Source: Streptomonospora alba
GTDB taxonomy: Bacteria > Actinomycetota > Actinomycetes > Streptosporangiales > Streptosporangiaceae
Assembly (NCBI RefSeq): GCF_000826685.1
Contig: NZ_JROO01000004.1
Span: 62,001-126,000 of the forward strand
Length of the DNA stretch: 64,000 nucleotides
Reading direction: 5' to 3'
The position numbers were made by a program, and so were the translations under genes. Positions 44,921-54,442 of the stretch are shown in pieces. The notes under the pieces were generated by a model, which saw only the letters and a list, made by a program, of their open reading frames with translations, was not told the DNA's origin and did no database searches. Each line of letters begins with the position of its first letter. Within the stretch, counting starts at the first letter, position 1.

Positions 44921-44958
44921 GCCGCTGCCGGTGTGTTGGGGGATGCGCCGGCAGCGGC
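44921..44958 (+). repeat. Hairpin copy 2 in the cutR leader, followed by T5
   Basis: A perfect 11-bp inverted repeat (44921-44931 and 44948-44958) with the same GTTGGGGGAT loop core as copy 1. Five T residues follow at 44963-44967, giving it the look of an intrinsic terminator 46 nt before the cutR start. Confidence 0.8.
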
Positions 44959-45003
44959 CCACTTTTTCCAGGTTGCAGGCAGCGAAGGACGACGAAACTC
45001 ACC

Positions 45004-45653
<650 letters not shown>

Positions 45654-45657
<4 letters not shown>

Positions 45658-46946
45658 CCGCACACGGACCGGAGCCGGACCTGGACCAGGAGGCGTCCCC
45701 GGGGGAGGTGGCGGCCACCCCGCCGGGGGACACCGGCACGTGGCGGAGGCTGTCCGCCGAGCCCGCCACCTCCTCGGCCAAGCCTCCGGGAGCGGTCACC
45801 GGCGGCGTGCACCGCTTCACCGACAACATCAGCCTGCGCGCGCGGCTCACCCTCATCTACGGGATGCTCTTCTTCGCGGCCGGCTCGTTGCTGGTGCTGC
45901 TCAACTACATCATCGTGGCCGGGCTGCTGGACAACCTGAACTTCACGATGCCCAACGCCGACCCGGTCGAACTGCAGCGGCGCAAGACCGAGTTCATCGA
46001 GACGGTGCTGGCCGAGGTCACCCGCTACTCCGTGATCGCGCTGGTGATCGTGGGGCTGCTGGCGGTGGGCCTGGGCTACTTCGTCGCAGGGCGGGCGCTG
46101 TCACCCCTGCACAAGATCACCCGGATCGCCCGCCGGCTATCCGAGCGCTCCCTGCACGAGCGCATCGCCCTCAGCGGCCCCGACGACGAGATCCGCGAGC
46201 TGGCCGACACCTTCGACGGGATGCTGGAGCGTCTGGACCGCGCTTTCGACGGCCAGCGCCGCTTCGTCGCCAACGCTTCACACGAGCTGCGCACCCCCCT
46301 GGCCATCAACCGCACCCTGCTGGAGGTCGCCCTGAGCGACCCCGACGCCTCGGCCGACCTCAAGACCCTCGGCCGCACACTGCTGGAGACCAACTCCCGC
46401 CACGAGCGCCTCATCGACGGCCTGCTGTTCCTGGCCAAGAGCGACCGCGAACTCGACGTGCGCACCCAGGTCGACATGGGCGAAGCCGTGGGCTCGGTGC
46501 TCAGCCAGCTCTCCGAGGAACTGGAGAAGTCCGGTCTGACCCTGCGCACCGACCTGCGCGGCGCCACCGTGGTCGGCGACCCGGTCCTGCTGGAGCGCCT
46601 CGTGGCCAATCTGGTCGAGAACGCCGTGCGCTACAACGTGGCCGACGGCGAGATCACCGTCCGCTCGGGCATCTACGAGGGTTCCCCGGCCATCCAGGTC
46701 GAGAACTCCGGCCCCGTCATCGCCGGATACGAGATCGAGGGCCTCTTCGAGCCCTTCCGCCGGGCCTCCGGCGACCGCGTCAAGTCCGGCCGCAGCGCCG
46801 GGCTGGGCCTGTCGATCGTGCGCTCGGTCGTGCGCGCCCACGGCGCGTCCGTCAACGTGTGGCCCCGCCAGGGCGGAGGCCTCGTGGTGACCGTGCGCTT
46901 CCCCGCTGTCGAACACCGTGACACAGCGGCCCCCGCAGGCAGGTAA
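45654..46946 (+). CDS. cutS: Sensor histidine kinase CutS
   Basis: 430 aa if it starts at the TTG overlapping the cutR stop (TTGA), with GGAGCGGGG about 10 nt upstream; a later GTG is possible. Residues 62-88 and 125-145 are membrane helices around a 35-residue outer loop. HAMP follows, then HisKA with His210 in 'ANASHELRTPLAINRTLLEV', N-box 'NLVENAVRYN' and G-box 'GRSAGLGLSIVRSVVRAHG'. There is not a single Cys in the protein. The N-terminal 55 residues are a Pro/Ala/Glu-rich cytoplasmic tail. It phosphorylates CutR. Confidence 0.9.
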
Positions 46947-46955
46947 CATCTGGCC

Positions 46956-46971
46956 GTCCGGGCGCCCGGAC
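46956..46971 (+). terminator. 16-bp palindrome after cutS
   Basis: GTCCGGGCGCCCGGAC is a perfect palindrome 10 nt after the cutS stop. It can form a hairpin and probably ends the cutRS transcript. Confidence 0.5.
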
Positions 46972-47424
46972 TGATCACGGGGTCGACGAAGTCCCTGCGG
47001 GAGACTGCGTGCGCATGATACTCATACGTGTTCGACAACACGACGGCCCGGTCGACGTGTGCGCGTCGAGGGTGGGTATGCTCTCCCGGGCGCGAACGCT
47101 GCGGGAATGACTTCCGCGGTATGCGTGTATGTTCTCGCCTCGCCGCTCCGGTGCACGCCGTGCCCGAAGGGGCGAGGAAAGACGAGGAAACAGGTCGGAA
47201 TGCGGCAGGCGTTGGGTAGCACATGAGGACGAGTGGATCCACGGCGCGACGAAGCGCGACCGGGTCCATTCGAACGGTGCTGCGATGCGGTGCGACTGCA
47301 CCCGGGAGGGGTCATAGTCCACTTACGCCGGCGGAAGTCATCCAGCGGCCCGGGCACAAAACGAGGCTCTCAAGCGTTGGTAGCGCGCAACGAGGCATAG
47401 AACGAGGGGGATGGAGTTAGCAGA
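46972..47424. other. 453-bp intergenic region before the DUF4193 gene
   Basis: No supported gene on either strand. It holds several small dyads (for example CGTGTT-CGAC-AACACG at about 47027-47042 and GTGGATCCAC near 47231). TTGGTA at 47377-47382 with TAGAAC at 47398-47403 (15-bp spacer) is a weak promoter candidate for the DUF4193 gene. Confidence 0.4.
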
Positions 47425-47724
47425 ATGGCCACCGATTACGACAGCCCGCGCAAGGCCGACGAAGACATCAACGAGGACAGCCTGCAAGAGCTGCAGGCCC
47501 GCCGTGTCGACAAGGGAACCAGCACCATCGACGTCGACCCCGACGAGGTCGCCGAAGGGATGGAGCTGCCCGGCGCGGACCTCTCCGGCGAGGAGCTCGC
47601 CGTGCGGGTTCTGCCGCGCCAGGCCGACGAGTTCACCTGCTCGCGCTGCTTCCTGGTGCACCACCGGAGCCAGCTGGCCGAGCAGCGGAAGGGGCAGCTC
47701 GTTTGCAAGGAGTGCGCCGCCTGA
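47425..47724 (+). CDS. DUF4193 family zinc-ribbon protein
   Basis: 99 aa. The N-terminal half is acidic ('ADEDINEDSLQELQARR', 'TIDVDPDEVAEGMELPG'). The C-terminal half has a C4 zinc ribbon 'FTCSRCFLVHHRSQLAE' with 'LVCKECAA'. DUF4193 is almost universal in actinobacteria and follows cutRS in Streptomyces. Its role is unknown; the acidic tail with a C-terminal ribbon resembles small RNA-polymerase- or ribosome-associated factors, but this is only analogy. GGAG lies 8 nt before the ATG, and a hairpin follows the gene. Confidence 0.93.
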   Translation: MATDYDSPRKADEDINEDSLQELQARRVDKGTSTIDVDPDEVAEGMELPGADLSGEELAVRVLPRQADEFTCSRCFLVHHRSQLAEQRKGQLVCKECAA

Positions 47725-47777
47725 GCCCGGCGCGCTACTTTCCTCGAATGCCTCGAACGGCCATCGCCGCGGCATGT

Positions 47778-47812
47778 GATGCGTCTCCGGGACGGGCTCC
47801 CGGGGGCGCATC
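47778..47812 (+). terminator. Terminator after the DUF4193 gene
   Basis: Arms 47778-47792 and 47798-47812 pair over 15 bp (13 Watson-Crick, 2 G-U in RNA) with a 5-nt loop, 53 nt after the stop. Confidence 0.6.
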
Positions 47813-48022
47813 GTCCTTTGCGCCTTCAAGCGCCACGTATTGAGTCAGCCGATTCCCGAGCCGATTGCACGGGTTCGCCCGAGCGAGGCCGGGAAAACCT
47901 GAGACGAGTCCCCGGGGGTTGCGCGAGACGGTCGCAGTCGACCGGAAGTGTTCCTGCGCCGACGGGAGAAGCCCGGGCAGAGCCGCGGCGCGACGCCTCA
48001 TCCGTTCGAACGGGAGCAGCAC

Positions 48023-48940
48023 GTGTCCGAGGACGCTGCGGGAGACCGCGAAGAGACCGGTGGGCGCCGGCAGCCGCCGGGCGGTGAGCACTCCGCGAGC
48101 GACGCCGCCGGCGGTCCCGCCGAGCCCGGAAACGAGGTCGCCGCAGCCGGCGGCGAGGACATCGGCGCCCTGGTGGGCGAGATCCTCGACGAGGGCCCGG
48201 CCGACTCCCGGCGCCGGGCCGGTCTGCTGCGCAGGCTCGCCGCGGCGCTGGCGGCCCGTGCACGCTCGGCGCGCAGCGGCGGGGTCGCCGGCGGCCGCTG
48301 GCTGGCCGACGTGTTCGCCAACGACATCGCACCGCGCATTCCGGTGCGCGACCGCGAGACCCTCGCCGCCCACTACCACGGCCTCGACGGCGAGGAACTC
48401 GCCGACGCGCTGGTCCGCAACGCCACACGCACCACGACCGCCGTGGGCGCCGCCGGCGGGGCACTGGCCGCGGTGCAGTTCACCGCGCCGCCCCTGCTGC
48501 TGACGGTGCCGGCCCAGATCGTGGCCGAGACGGTCCTCGTGGCCTCCGTCGAGGTCAAACTCATCGCCGAGCTGCACGAGGTCCACGGCGCGCCGGCATC
48601 GGGCTCCCGCCTGCAACGCACCACGGGCTACCTGGGCGCCTGGGCGCGCAAGCGCGGCATCGACCCGGTCAGCTCTCCGGAGGCGCTGCCGGTCACGCTG
48701 GGCGCCGCCGCCAAGGCCGCGCTACGCCGGCGGTTGATGCGGCTGCTGGGGCGCCACATGACGACGCTGGGCCCCTACCTCACGGGCGCGGTCGCCGGAG
48801 GGACGCTCAACCGCTCTGCCACCCGGGCGCTGGCCAAGTCGGTGCGCGCCGACCTGCGCGCCCAGGGGCTGTCCGCCGCTCCGGGCGAGGGCCTCGACGG
48901 CGGGCGCTCCGCGGGCGAACTGACCGACGGCGAGCGCTGA
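48023..48940 (+). CDS. Conserved actinobacterial protein of unknown function
   Basis: 305 aa from GTG, with CGGGAGC 6 nt upstream; the open frame begins earlier without a site. The first 75 residues are acidic and Gly/Pro-rich. The middle has a conserved-looking block: 'WLADVFANDIAPRIPVRDRE', 'HYHGLDGEELADALVRNATR' and a hydrophobic stretch 'FTAPPLLLTVPAQIVAETVL' followed by 'SVEVKLIAELHEVHG'. This pattern recalls EcsC-like or related helical membrane-associated proteins, but I am not certain. Its place between DUF4193 and valS/dut is conserved as far as I know. Confidence 0.7.
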   Translation: MSEDAAGDREETGGRRQPPGGEHSASDAAGGPAEPGNEVAAAGGEDIGALVGEILDEGPADSRRRAGLLRRLAAALAARARSARSGGVAGGRWLADVFANDIAPRIPVRDRETLAAHYHGLDGEELADALVRNATRTTTAVGAAGGALAAVQFTAPPLLLTVPAQIVAETVLVASVEVKLIAELHEVHGAPASGSRLQRTTGYLGAWARKRGIDPVSSPEALPVTLGAAAKAALRRRLMRLLGRHMTTLGPYLTGAVAGGTLNRSATRALAKSVRADLRAQGLSAAPGEGLDGGRSAGELTDGER

Positions 48941-49013
48941 GCGCGATGCGTGTACCCGCCGGCGGGGCGGCGTCAGGGCCCCACCGGCGGGCACACTGCG
49001 GCAACGGCCGCGC

Positions 49014-49307
49014 TCACTCCACGTCGATTCCCACGACTCCGCTCTGGTGGCCCGCGTCGAAGAACCGGCGGTAGGCGGCACGCACCGCGAGGACGCGCGT
49101 GACCTCCATACCGATCCCGGTGACCACGGCCCATCCGAGGGCTTCGCTCAGCTTGACGTCGGGGGACTCGGGCTCGGTGGGCGGAGCCTTGCCGGTGGCC
49201 TGGGTCCAGGCGAACGTCAGCGTCTTGCGGGCGACGTACGCCGCCGCCAGAGCGGTGACGCTGCCGAGGACCTGCGCGGCGAACTCACCGTCCTTCTTCT
49301 TAGCCAT
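49014..49307 (-). CDS. DUF4235 family protein
   Basis: 97 aa from the ATG at 49307 ('MAKKKDGEFAAQVLGSVTAL'). Residues 8-35 form one hydrophobic helix that continues into 'ARKTLTFAWTQATGKAPP', the family's typical loop. A second helix, 'SEALGWAVVTGIGMEVTRVL', precedes 'VRAAYRRFF'. DUF4235 proteins are small two-helix membrane proteins of unknown function common in actinobacteria. The longer upstream frame is not needed. It is divergent from valS. Confidence 0.85.
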   Translation of the reverse strand: MAKKKDGEFAAQVLGSVTALAAAYVARKTLTFAWTQATGKAPPTEPESPDVKLSEALGWAVVTGIGMEVTRVLAVRAAYRRFFDAGHQSGVVGIDVE

Positions 49308-49632
49308 CTGTCGGATCGCTTCCCTTCTAGCCTTCCTGGCGGCGCGGCCGCATGCGAACGGCCGCACGCCCGCGCACGGCGGGGCCGAGCGCCTTGCGAC
49401 GCGCCGCTACCCGGCGCGTGCGCCTTAATCGATCCTTTCATGCCGGGCGGGCGGCGCTCCCGCCGCCGCGGGGCGCGTCGCACCGCGCCGAACAGCGCGA
49501 GCAGCGACCTCGCGGGCGGCGCGGATCCGTTCCGGCGGGGGCGCGGAGCCGCTCGACCGGTGGCGGGATACGTGCCGGCAGGGTTGGGGATTGCGGAGCG
49601 AACACGGTCGCTGAACCAATACCATGTGGCCC
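49308..49632. other. 325-bp divergent intergenic region before valS
   Basis: No supported gene. I looked for a T-box leader before valS and found no conserved T-box antiterminator sequence or specifier stem. valS has no clear ribosome binding site; the segment CAATACC lies just before its two candidate ATG codons. Confidence 0.45.
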
Positions 49633-52203
49633 ATGACCAACCGCTCTCGTTCCTTCCGCGTGCCCGACAAGCCTTCGCTCGACGGTCTCGAGGCGAAATG
49701 GGTCGACGTATGGGACGAGTCGGGCGTCTATCACTTCGACCGCACCAAGAGCCGCTCCGAGATCTACTCGATCGACACCCCGCCGCCCACGGTCTCGGGG
49801 TCCCTGCACATCGGGCACGTCTTCTCCTACACCCACACCGACACCCTCGCCCGCTTCCAGCGCATGCGCGGCAAGTCGGTCTTCTACCCGATGGGCTGGG
49901 ACGACAACGGGCTGCCCACCGAGCGCCGGGTGCAGAACTACTACGGCGTCCGCTGCGACCCCAGCGTCGCCTACGACCCCGACTTCACGCCGCCGGCCAA
50001 GCCCGATCCCAAGCGGCAGGTGCCCATCTCGCGGCGCAACTTCATCGAGCTCTGCGACGCGCTCACCGTCGAGGACGAGAAGGTCTTCGAGGACATCTGG
50101 CGCCGGCTGGGCCTCAGCGTCGACTGGCGCTACTCCTACGCCACCATCGACGACAACGCCCGCGCCACGTCCCAGCGCGCGTTCCTGCGCAACCTCGCGC
50201 GCGGCGAGGCCTACATGGCCGAGGCCCCCACCCTGTGGGACGTCACCTTCCGCACCGCCGTGGCCCAGGCCGAGCTGGAGGACCGCGAGCGCACCAGCGC
50301 CTTCCACAAGGTCGCCTTCCACCGTGACGGCGGTGAGAGCGTCGTCATCGAGACCACCCGCCCCGAGCTCCTCCCCGCCTGCGTCGCCCTGGTCGCCCAC
50401 CCCGACGACACCCGCTACCAGGAGCTGATCGGCCGCACGGTGCGCAGCCCCGTCTTCGGTGTCGAGGTCCCGGTCAAGGCGCACCACCTCGCCGAGCCCG
50501 ACAAGGGCTCCGGCATCGCGATGATCTGCACCTTCGGCGACCTCGCCGACGTCACCTGGTGGCGCGAACTGCAGCTGCCCACCCGCCCCGTCGTCGGCTG
50601 GGACGGCCGTATCGTCTCCGAGCCGCCCGAGGCCGTGGCCGCCGCCGGCGGCGCCGAGGCGTACTCCCGCCTGGTCGGCGCCACCGTGCACACCGCCCGC
50701 GAGCGCATGGTCGAGCTGCTGCGCGAGTCCGGCGACCTGCTCGCCGAGCCCGAGCCCACCACGCGTCCGGTGAAGTTCTACGAAAAGGGCGACAAGCCGC
50801 TGGAGATCGTCACCACCCGGCAGTGGTACATCCGCAACGGCGGGCGTGACACCTCGGTGCGCGAGGCGCTGCTGGCACGCGGGCGCGAACTGGACTGGTA
50901 CCCCGACCACATGCGCTCGCGCTTCGAGCACTGGGTCGAGGGCCTCAACGGCGACTGGCTGATCAGCCGCCAGCGCTTCTTCGGCGTGCCGTTCCCCGTG
51001 TGGTATCCGCTCGACGACGACGGCAACCCCGACTACGACTCGCCGCTCCTGCCCGACGAGTCCCGGCTGCCCGTCGACCCGAGCTCCGACGCGCCCGAGG
51101 GCTACACCGAGGACCAGCGCGGTCGGCCCGGCGGTTTCACCGGCGACCCCGACATCATGGACACCTGGGCCACCTCGTCGCTGACTCCGCAGGTCGCCGG
51201 CGGCTGGGAGCGCGATCCCGACCTCTTCGAGCGGGTCTTCCCGATGGACCTGCGGCCCCAGGGCCAGGACATCATCCGCACCTGGCTGTTCGCCACGGTC
51301 GTGCGTGCGCACTTCGAGCACGGCAGCCTGCCCTGGCAGGGCACCGCCATCTCCGGGTGGATCCTCGACCCGGACCGCAAGAAGATGTCGAAGTCCAAGG
51401 GCAACGTCGTCACGCCGATCGACCTGCTGGAGAAGTACAGCTCCGACGCCATCCGCTACTGGGCCGCCAGCGGCCGGCTCGGCGCCGACACCGCTCTGGA
51501 CGAGGGCCAGATGAAGGTCGGCCGGCGGCTGGCCATCAAGATCCTCAACGCGAGCAAGTTCGCGCTGTCGGTGGCCGGCGAGGACACCCCCGCCGATCCG
51601 GCCGCGGTCACCGAGCCGCTGGACCGCTCGATGCTGGCCACGCTCGCCGACGTCGTCGAGGACGCCACCTCCGCCTTCCAGGCCTACGACCACACGCGCG
51701 CGCTGGAGCGGGTCGAGCGGTTCTTCTGGGAGTTCTGCGACGACTACCTGGAGTTGGTCAAGGCCCGGGCCTACGACAGCGCCTCGCCCGCCGCCGCCTC
51801 CGCCCGCGCGGCGCTGCTGATCGCCCTCTCGGCGCTCCAGCGCCTGTTCGCGCCGTTCCTGCCCTTCGTCGCCGACGAGGTGTGGAGTTGGTGGCACGAG
51901 GGCTCGGTGCACGGCGGCTCCTGGCCCGACGCCGAGGAGTTCCGCGCAGCCGCGCGCGAAGGCGATCCCGCGGTGCTGGCCTCGGCCTCCGAGGTGCTGC
52001 GCATGGTCCGCAAGGCCAAGTCGGAGGCCAAGCTGTCCATGCGCGCCGAGATCGAGCGGGTGGCGGTGCGCGGCAAGAACGTCAACCACGTGCGGCTGGC
52101 GGGCGACGATCTGGCGGCGGCCGGGCGCGCCGCCCGGCTGGACCTGGAAGCCACCGACGAGACCGAACTGCAGGTCGAGGTCAGCCTGCCCGAGGCCGAG
52201 TAG
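49633..52203 (+). CDS. valS: Valyl-tRNA synthetase
   Basis: 856 aa from the ATG at 49633; another ATG lies 9 nt upstream. The class I signatures are 'HIGHV' at 59-63 and '[10 protein letters not shown]' at about 584. '[20 protein letters not shown]' contains the Val-specific Asn-Gly region. The CP1 editing domain shows '[20 protein letters not shown]' and '[14 protein letters not shown]'. The protein ends after the anticodon-binding helices and lacks the C-terminal coiled-coil arm of E. coli ValRS, as in the archaeal-like ValRS group found in many actinobacteria. It charges tRNA-Val in the cytoplasm. Confidence 0.97.
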   Translation: MTNRSRSFRVPDKPSLDGLEAKWVDVWDESGVYHFDRTKSRSEIYSIDTPPPTVSGSLHIGHVFSYTHTDTLARFQRMRGKSVFYPMGWDDNGLPTERRVQNYYGVRCDPSVAYDPDFTPPAKPDPKRQVPISRRNFIELCDALTVEDEKVFEDIWRRLGLSVDWRYSYATIDDNARATSQRAFLRNLARGEAYMAEAPTLWDVTFRTAVAQAELEDRERTSAFHKVAFHRDGGESVVIETTRPELLPACVALVAHPDDTRYQELIGRTVRSPVFGVEVPVKAHHLAEPDKGSGIAMICTFGDLADVTWWRELQLPTRPVVGWDGRIVSEPPEAVAAAGGAEAYSRLVGATVHTARERMVELLRESGDLLAEPEPTTRPVKFYEKGDKPLEIVTTRQWYIRNGGRDTSVREALLARGRELDWYPDHMRSRFEHWVEGLNGDWLISRQRFFGVPFPVWYPLDDDGNPDYDSPLLPDESRLPVDPSSDAPEGYTEDQRGRPGGFTGDPDIMDTWATSSLTPQVAGGWERDPDLFERVFPMDLRPQGQDIIRTWLFATVVRAHFEHGSLPWQGTAISGWILDPDRKKMSKSKGNVVTPIDLLEKYSSDAIRYWAASGRLGADTALDEGQMKVGRRLAIKILNASKFALSVAGEDTPADPAAVTEPLDRSMLATLADVVEDATSAFQAYDHTRALERVERFFWEFCDDYLELVKARAYDSASPAAASARAALLIALSALQRLFAPFLPFVADEVWSWWHEGSVHGGSWPDAEEFRAAAREGDPAVLASASEVLRMVRKAKSEAKLSMRAEIERVAVRGKNVNHVRLAGDDLAAAGRAARLDLEATDETELQVEVSLPEAE

Positions 52204-52286
52204 ACCGGCGGCGGCGCGTTCCCGACGCCGGGCGTGGGCCCGGCAGCGTCCGACTCAGGCCCCGGACCGCGATAAGCTCGCTCAGT

Positions 52287-52763
52287 GTGAGTAACGGAAC
52301 CCACAACGGCGGTGGGATCGAGGTCCTCATCCGCCGTCTCGACCCCGATCTGCCGCTGCCGGACTACGCGCGTCCCGGTGACGCCGGCGCCGACCTCGCC
52401 ACGGCCGAGGACGTCCTCCTGGGGCCGGGGCAGAGGGCGGTCGTCGGAACCGGCATCGCCATCGCGCTGCCTGAGGGCTACGCCGCCTTCGTGCACCCCC
52501 GTTCGGGACTCGCGGCCCGGTGCGGGCTGACCCTCGTCAACGCGCCCGGCACCGTCGACGCCGGCTACCGCGGCGAGGTGCGGGTGACCCTGATCAACAC
52601 GGACGCCGAGACGCCGGTCAAGCTCGCCCGCGGCGACCGCATCGCCCAGTTGGTCGTCCAGCGTGTGGAGCGGGCCGAGTTCCGCGAGGTCGACACCCTC
52701 CCGGAGTCCGTGCGCGGTGCGGACGGCTTCGGTTCCACGGGCGGCCACGCGGCGCGCAGTTGA
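52287..52763 (+). CDS. dut: dUTP diphosphatase
   Basis: 158 aa from GTG at 52287. All five trimeric dUTPase motifs are present in order: '[13 protein letters not shown]', '[12 protein letters not shown]', '[14 protein letters not shown]', '[13 protein letters not shown]' and the C-terminal '[11 protein letters not shown]'. It hydrolyses dUTP to dUMP and pyrophosphate, keeping uracil out of DNA. The start follows TAAGCT (52273-52278) by 8 nt and has no ribosome binding site, so it is probably leaderless. The DUF3710 gene follows 65 nt downstream on the same strand, a pairing conserved in actinobacteria. Confidence 0.96.
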   Translation: MSNGTHNGGGIEVLIRRLDPDLPLPDYARPGDAGADLATAEDVLLGPGQRAVVGTGIAIALPEGYAAFVHPRSGLAARCGLTLVNAPGTVDAGYRGEVRVTLINTDAETPVKLARGDRIAQLVVQRVERAEFREVDTLPESVRGADGFGSTGGHAARS

Positions 52764-52828
52764 CGACGTTCAGCATCCCCGGCGCCGTATCCGCGGCCGG
52801 GGACGACCAAGCGGGAGAGGTGTAAGGC

Positions 52829-53638
52829 GTGTTCGGACGCCGACGCAAGAAGAAGGACGGCGAGGACGCCGACAGCACCGCCGAGACCCCCGGCGCGGGC
52901 GGCACCGAGGTCGACTTCGCCGGTCGGCCCGAGGACCCGCCGGATCCGGAGAAGGACGCCGACCGCCACCGGGCCAACGGCCCCTGGGATTCCACGGAGC
53001 AGGCGCCCGACGTCCAGCGGATGGACCTGGGGGCGGTGCGCATCCCGGTGCGCTCGGGCGTCGAGATCCAGGTGAACGTCGCCCAGCAGCAGAACCGCAT
53101 CATCGGCGTGACCCTGCGCACCCAGGGCTCGGCGCTGCAGGTGCAGCCCTTCGCCGCGCCCAAGTCCAGCGGGGTCTGGGAGGAGATGCGCGAAGAGCTG
53201 CGTTCGCAGGTGACGTCCCAGGGCGGCAAGGTCGAGGACTTCGAGGGCACTTTCGGCCCCGAGCTGCGCGCGGTCGTGCCGGTCACGGGTAAGAAGGACG
53301 ACCAGGGCCGCCAGATGGGCGAACGTGTGCGCTTCATCGGCGTGGACGGGCCGCGATGGGTGCTGCACGGCGTGATCCGCGGCGAGGGCGCCTCCAAGGC
53401 CGAGGCGATGGCCGAGGTCGAAGAGCTGTTCCAGCAGATCGTGGTGGCGCGCGGCGACACCCCGATGCCCCCGCGCGACATGCTGCCCATCGTCGTGCCC
53501 CAGGAGATCCAGCAGCAGATGGCCCAGGCGGCCGAACAGCGCAAGCGCGCCGAGGGCAACGGGCAGCCCCAGACCGACGGCGGACAGACCGGAGAGGGCG
53601 GCGAGCCCGGCGAGCCCGGCGGCCGGTCCGACTCCTAG
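52829..53638 (+). CDS. DUF3710 domain protein
   Basis: 269 aa from GTG after GGAGAGG. The basic N-terminus 'MFGRRRKKKDG' is followed by an acidic linker. The DUF3710 core runs from 'RMDLGAVRIPVRSGVEIQV' through 'PFAAPKSSGVWEEMREELR' and 'ERVRFIGVDGPRWVLHGVIR' to 'PMPPRDMLPIVVPQEIQQQM'. The tail is Gln/Gly-rich. The family is restricted to actinobacteria and sits next to dut; function is unknown. In other actinomycetes DUF3159 and TrkA genes follow soon after, whereas here about 6 kb of other genes intervene. Confidence 0.92.
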   Translation: MFGRRRKKKDGEDADSTAETPGAGGTEVDFAGRPEDPPDPEKDADRHRANGPWDSTEQAPDVQRMDLGAVRIPVRSGVEIQVNVAQQQNRIIGVTLRTQGSALQVQPFAAPKSSGVWEEMREELRSQVTSQGGKVEDFEGTFGPELRAVVPVTGKKDDQGRQMGERVRFIGVDGPRWVLHGVIRGEGASKAEAMAEVEELFQQIVVARGDTPMPPRDMLPIVVPQEIQQQMAQAAEQRKRAEGNGQPQTDGGQTGEGGEPGEPGGRSDS

Positions 53639-53847
53639 ACCGTTCGCAGGGGCGTAGGGCGCCGACACCGCGGTCCAGGGCGCGAGGAGCCCTCCGGGAG
53701 CCCGGAGCTCGGGTCGCCGCGGCCGACCGCGATGGCGGGGTTGCGGGCGGTTTCCGGAGGGGCCTCGCTGCGCTGCGGGGTTTCGGGCCGGGGCGCACCG
53801 CCGAAAAACCGGGTGCTGCGGGGGTAGCGCGTCCCTACAGTGAGCGG

Positions 53848-54420
53848 ATGCTGATCAGACGAGAGACCGCCGCCGACACCGCCGCGGTGCGCTCGGTGAT
53901 CACCGCCGCTTTCGCGGCGAACGTCCCCGCCGACGCCCCGGCGGGTACCGAACCGGTCGAGGCGGCCCTGCTTGAACGGCTGCGCGAAGACTCGGGCTGG
54001 CGTGCGGAGTACTCGCTGGTGGCCGTCGACGCCGCGGCCTCCGACGGGGCAGCGGATCCCGCCGGCTCCACAGCGGTGGTCGGCCACGTCGTGTGCACCC
54101 GCGGGTACGTGGGCGCGACCCCGGCACTGGGGCTCGGGCCGATCGGCGTGGCGCCCGACCGCCAGGGCCGCGGAGTCGGCTCGGCCCTGATGCACGCTGT
54201 GCTGGGTGCGGCCGACGCCTGCTCGGAACCGCTGGTCGCGCTGCTCGGCGAGCCCGGTTACTACCGCCGCTTCGGGTTCCGCTCGGCCGCGGAGTTCGGC
54301 ATCGCCGCACCCGACCCCTCGTGGGGCGACTATTTCCAGGCGCGTCCGCTGAGCGCATACGAGCCCGCGCACCGGGGCGCATTCCGCTACGCGGAGCCCT
54401 TCGACCGGTTGTCCGCTTAG
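53848..54420 (+). CDS. GNAT family N-acetyltransferase
   Basis: 190 aa from ATG, with TACAGT (53836-53841) 6 nt upstream and no ribosome binding site. The acetyl-CoA site is 'LGPIGVAPDRQGRGVGSALM', and 'LGEPGYYRRFGFRSAAEFGI' is the closing motif of the YhbS-like acetyltransferase subgroup. It transfers acetyl from CoA to an amine; the substrate is unknown. It converges with the serpin gene (22-bp gap), so the two may share a terminator but not a transcript. Confidence 0.9.
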   Translation: MLIRRETAADTAAVRSVITAAFAANVPADAPAGTEPVEAALLERLREDSGWRAEYSLVAVDAAASDGAADPAGSTAVVGHVVCTRGYVGATPALGLGPIGVAPDRQGRGVGSALMHAVLGAADACSEPLVALLGEPGYYRRFGFRSAAEFGIAAPDPSWGDYFQARPLSAYEPAHRGAFRYAEPFDRLSA

Positions 54421-54442
54421 GCGCCGCCCGGGCGGCGAGGCC

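Noticed and set aside
44675-44958. Insertion-sequence ends, given the repeated hairpins
   Set aside because: The 247-bp interval has no transposase, no target duplication, and the hairpins are in direct, not inverted, orientation.
49308-49632. T-box riboswitch before valS
   Set aside because: No T-box consensus, antiterminator or specifier loop could be found.
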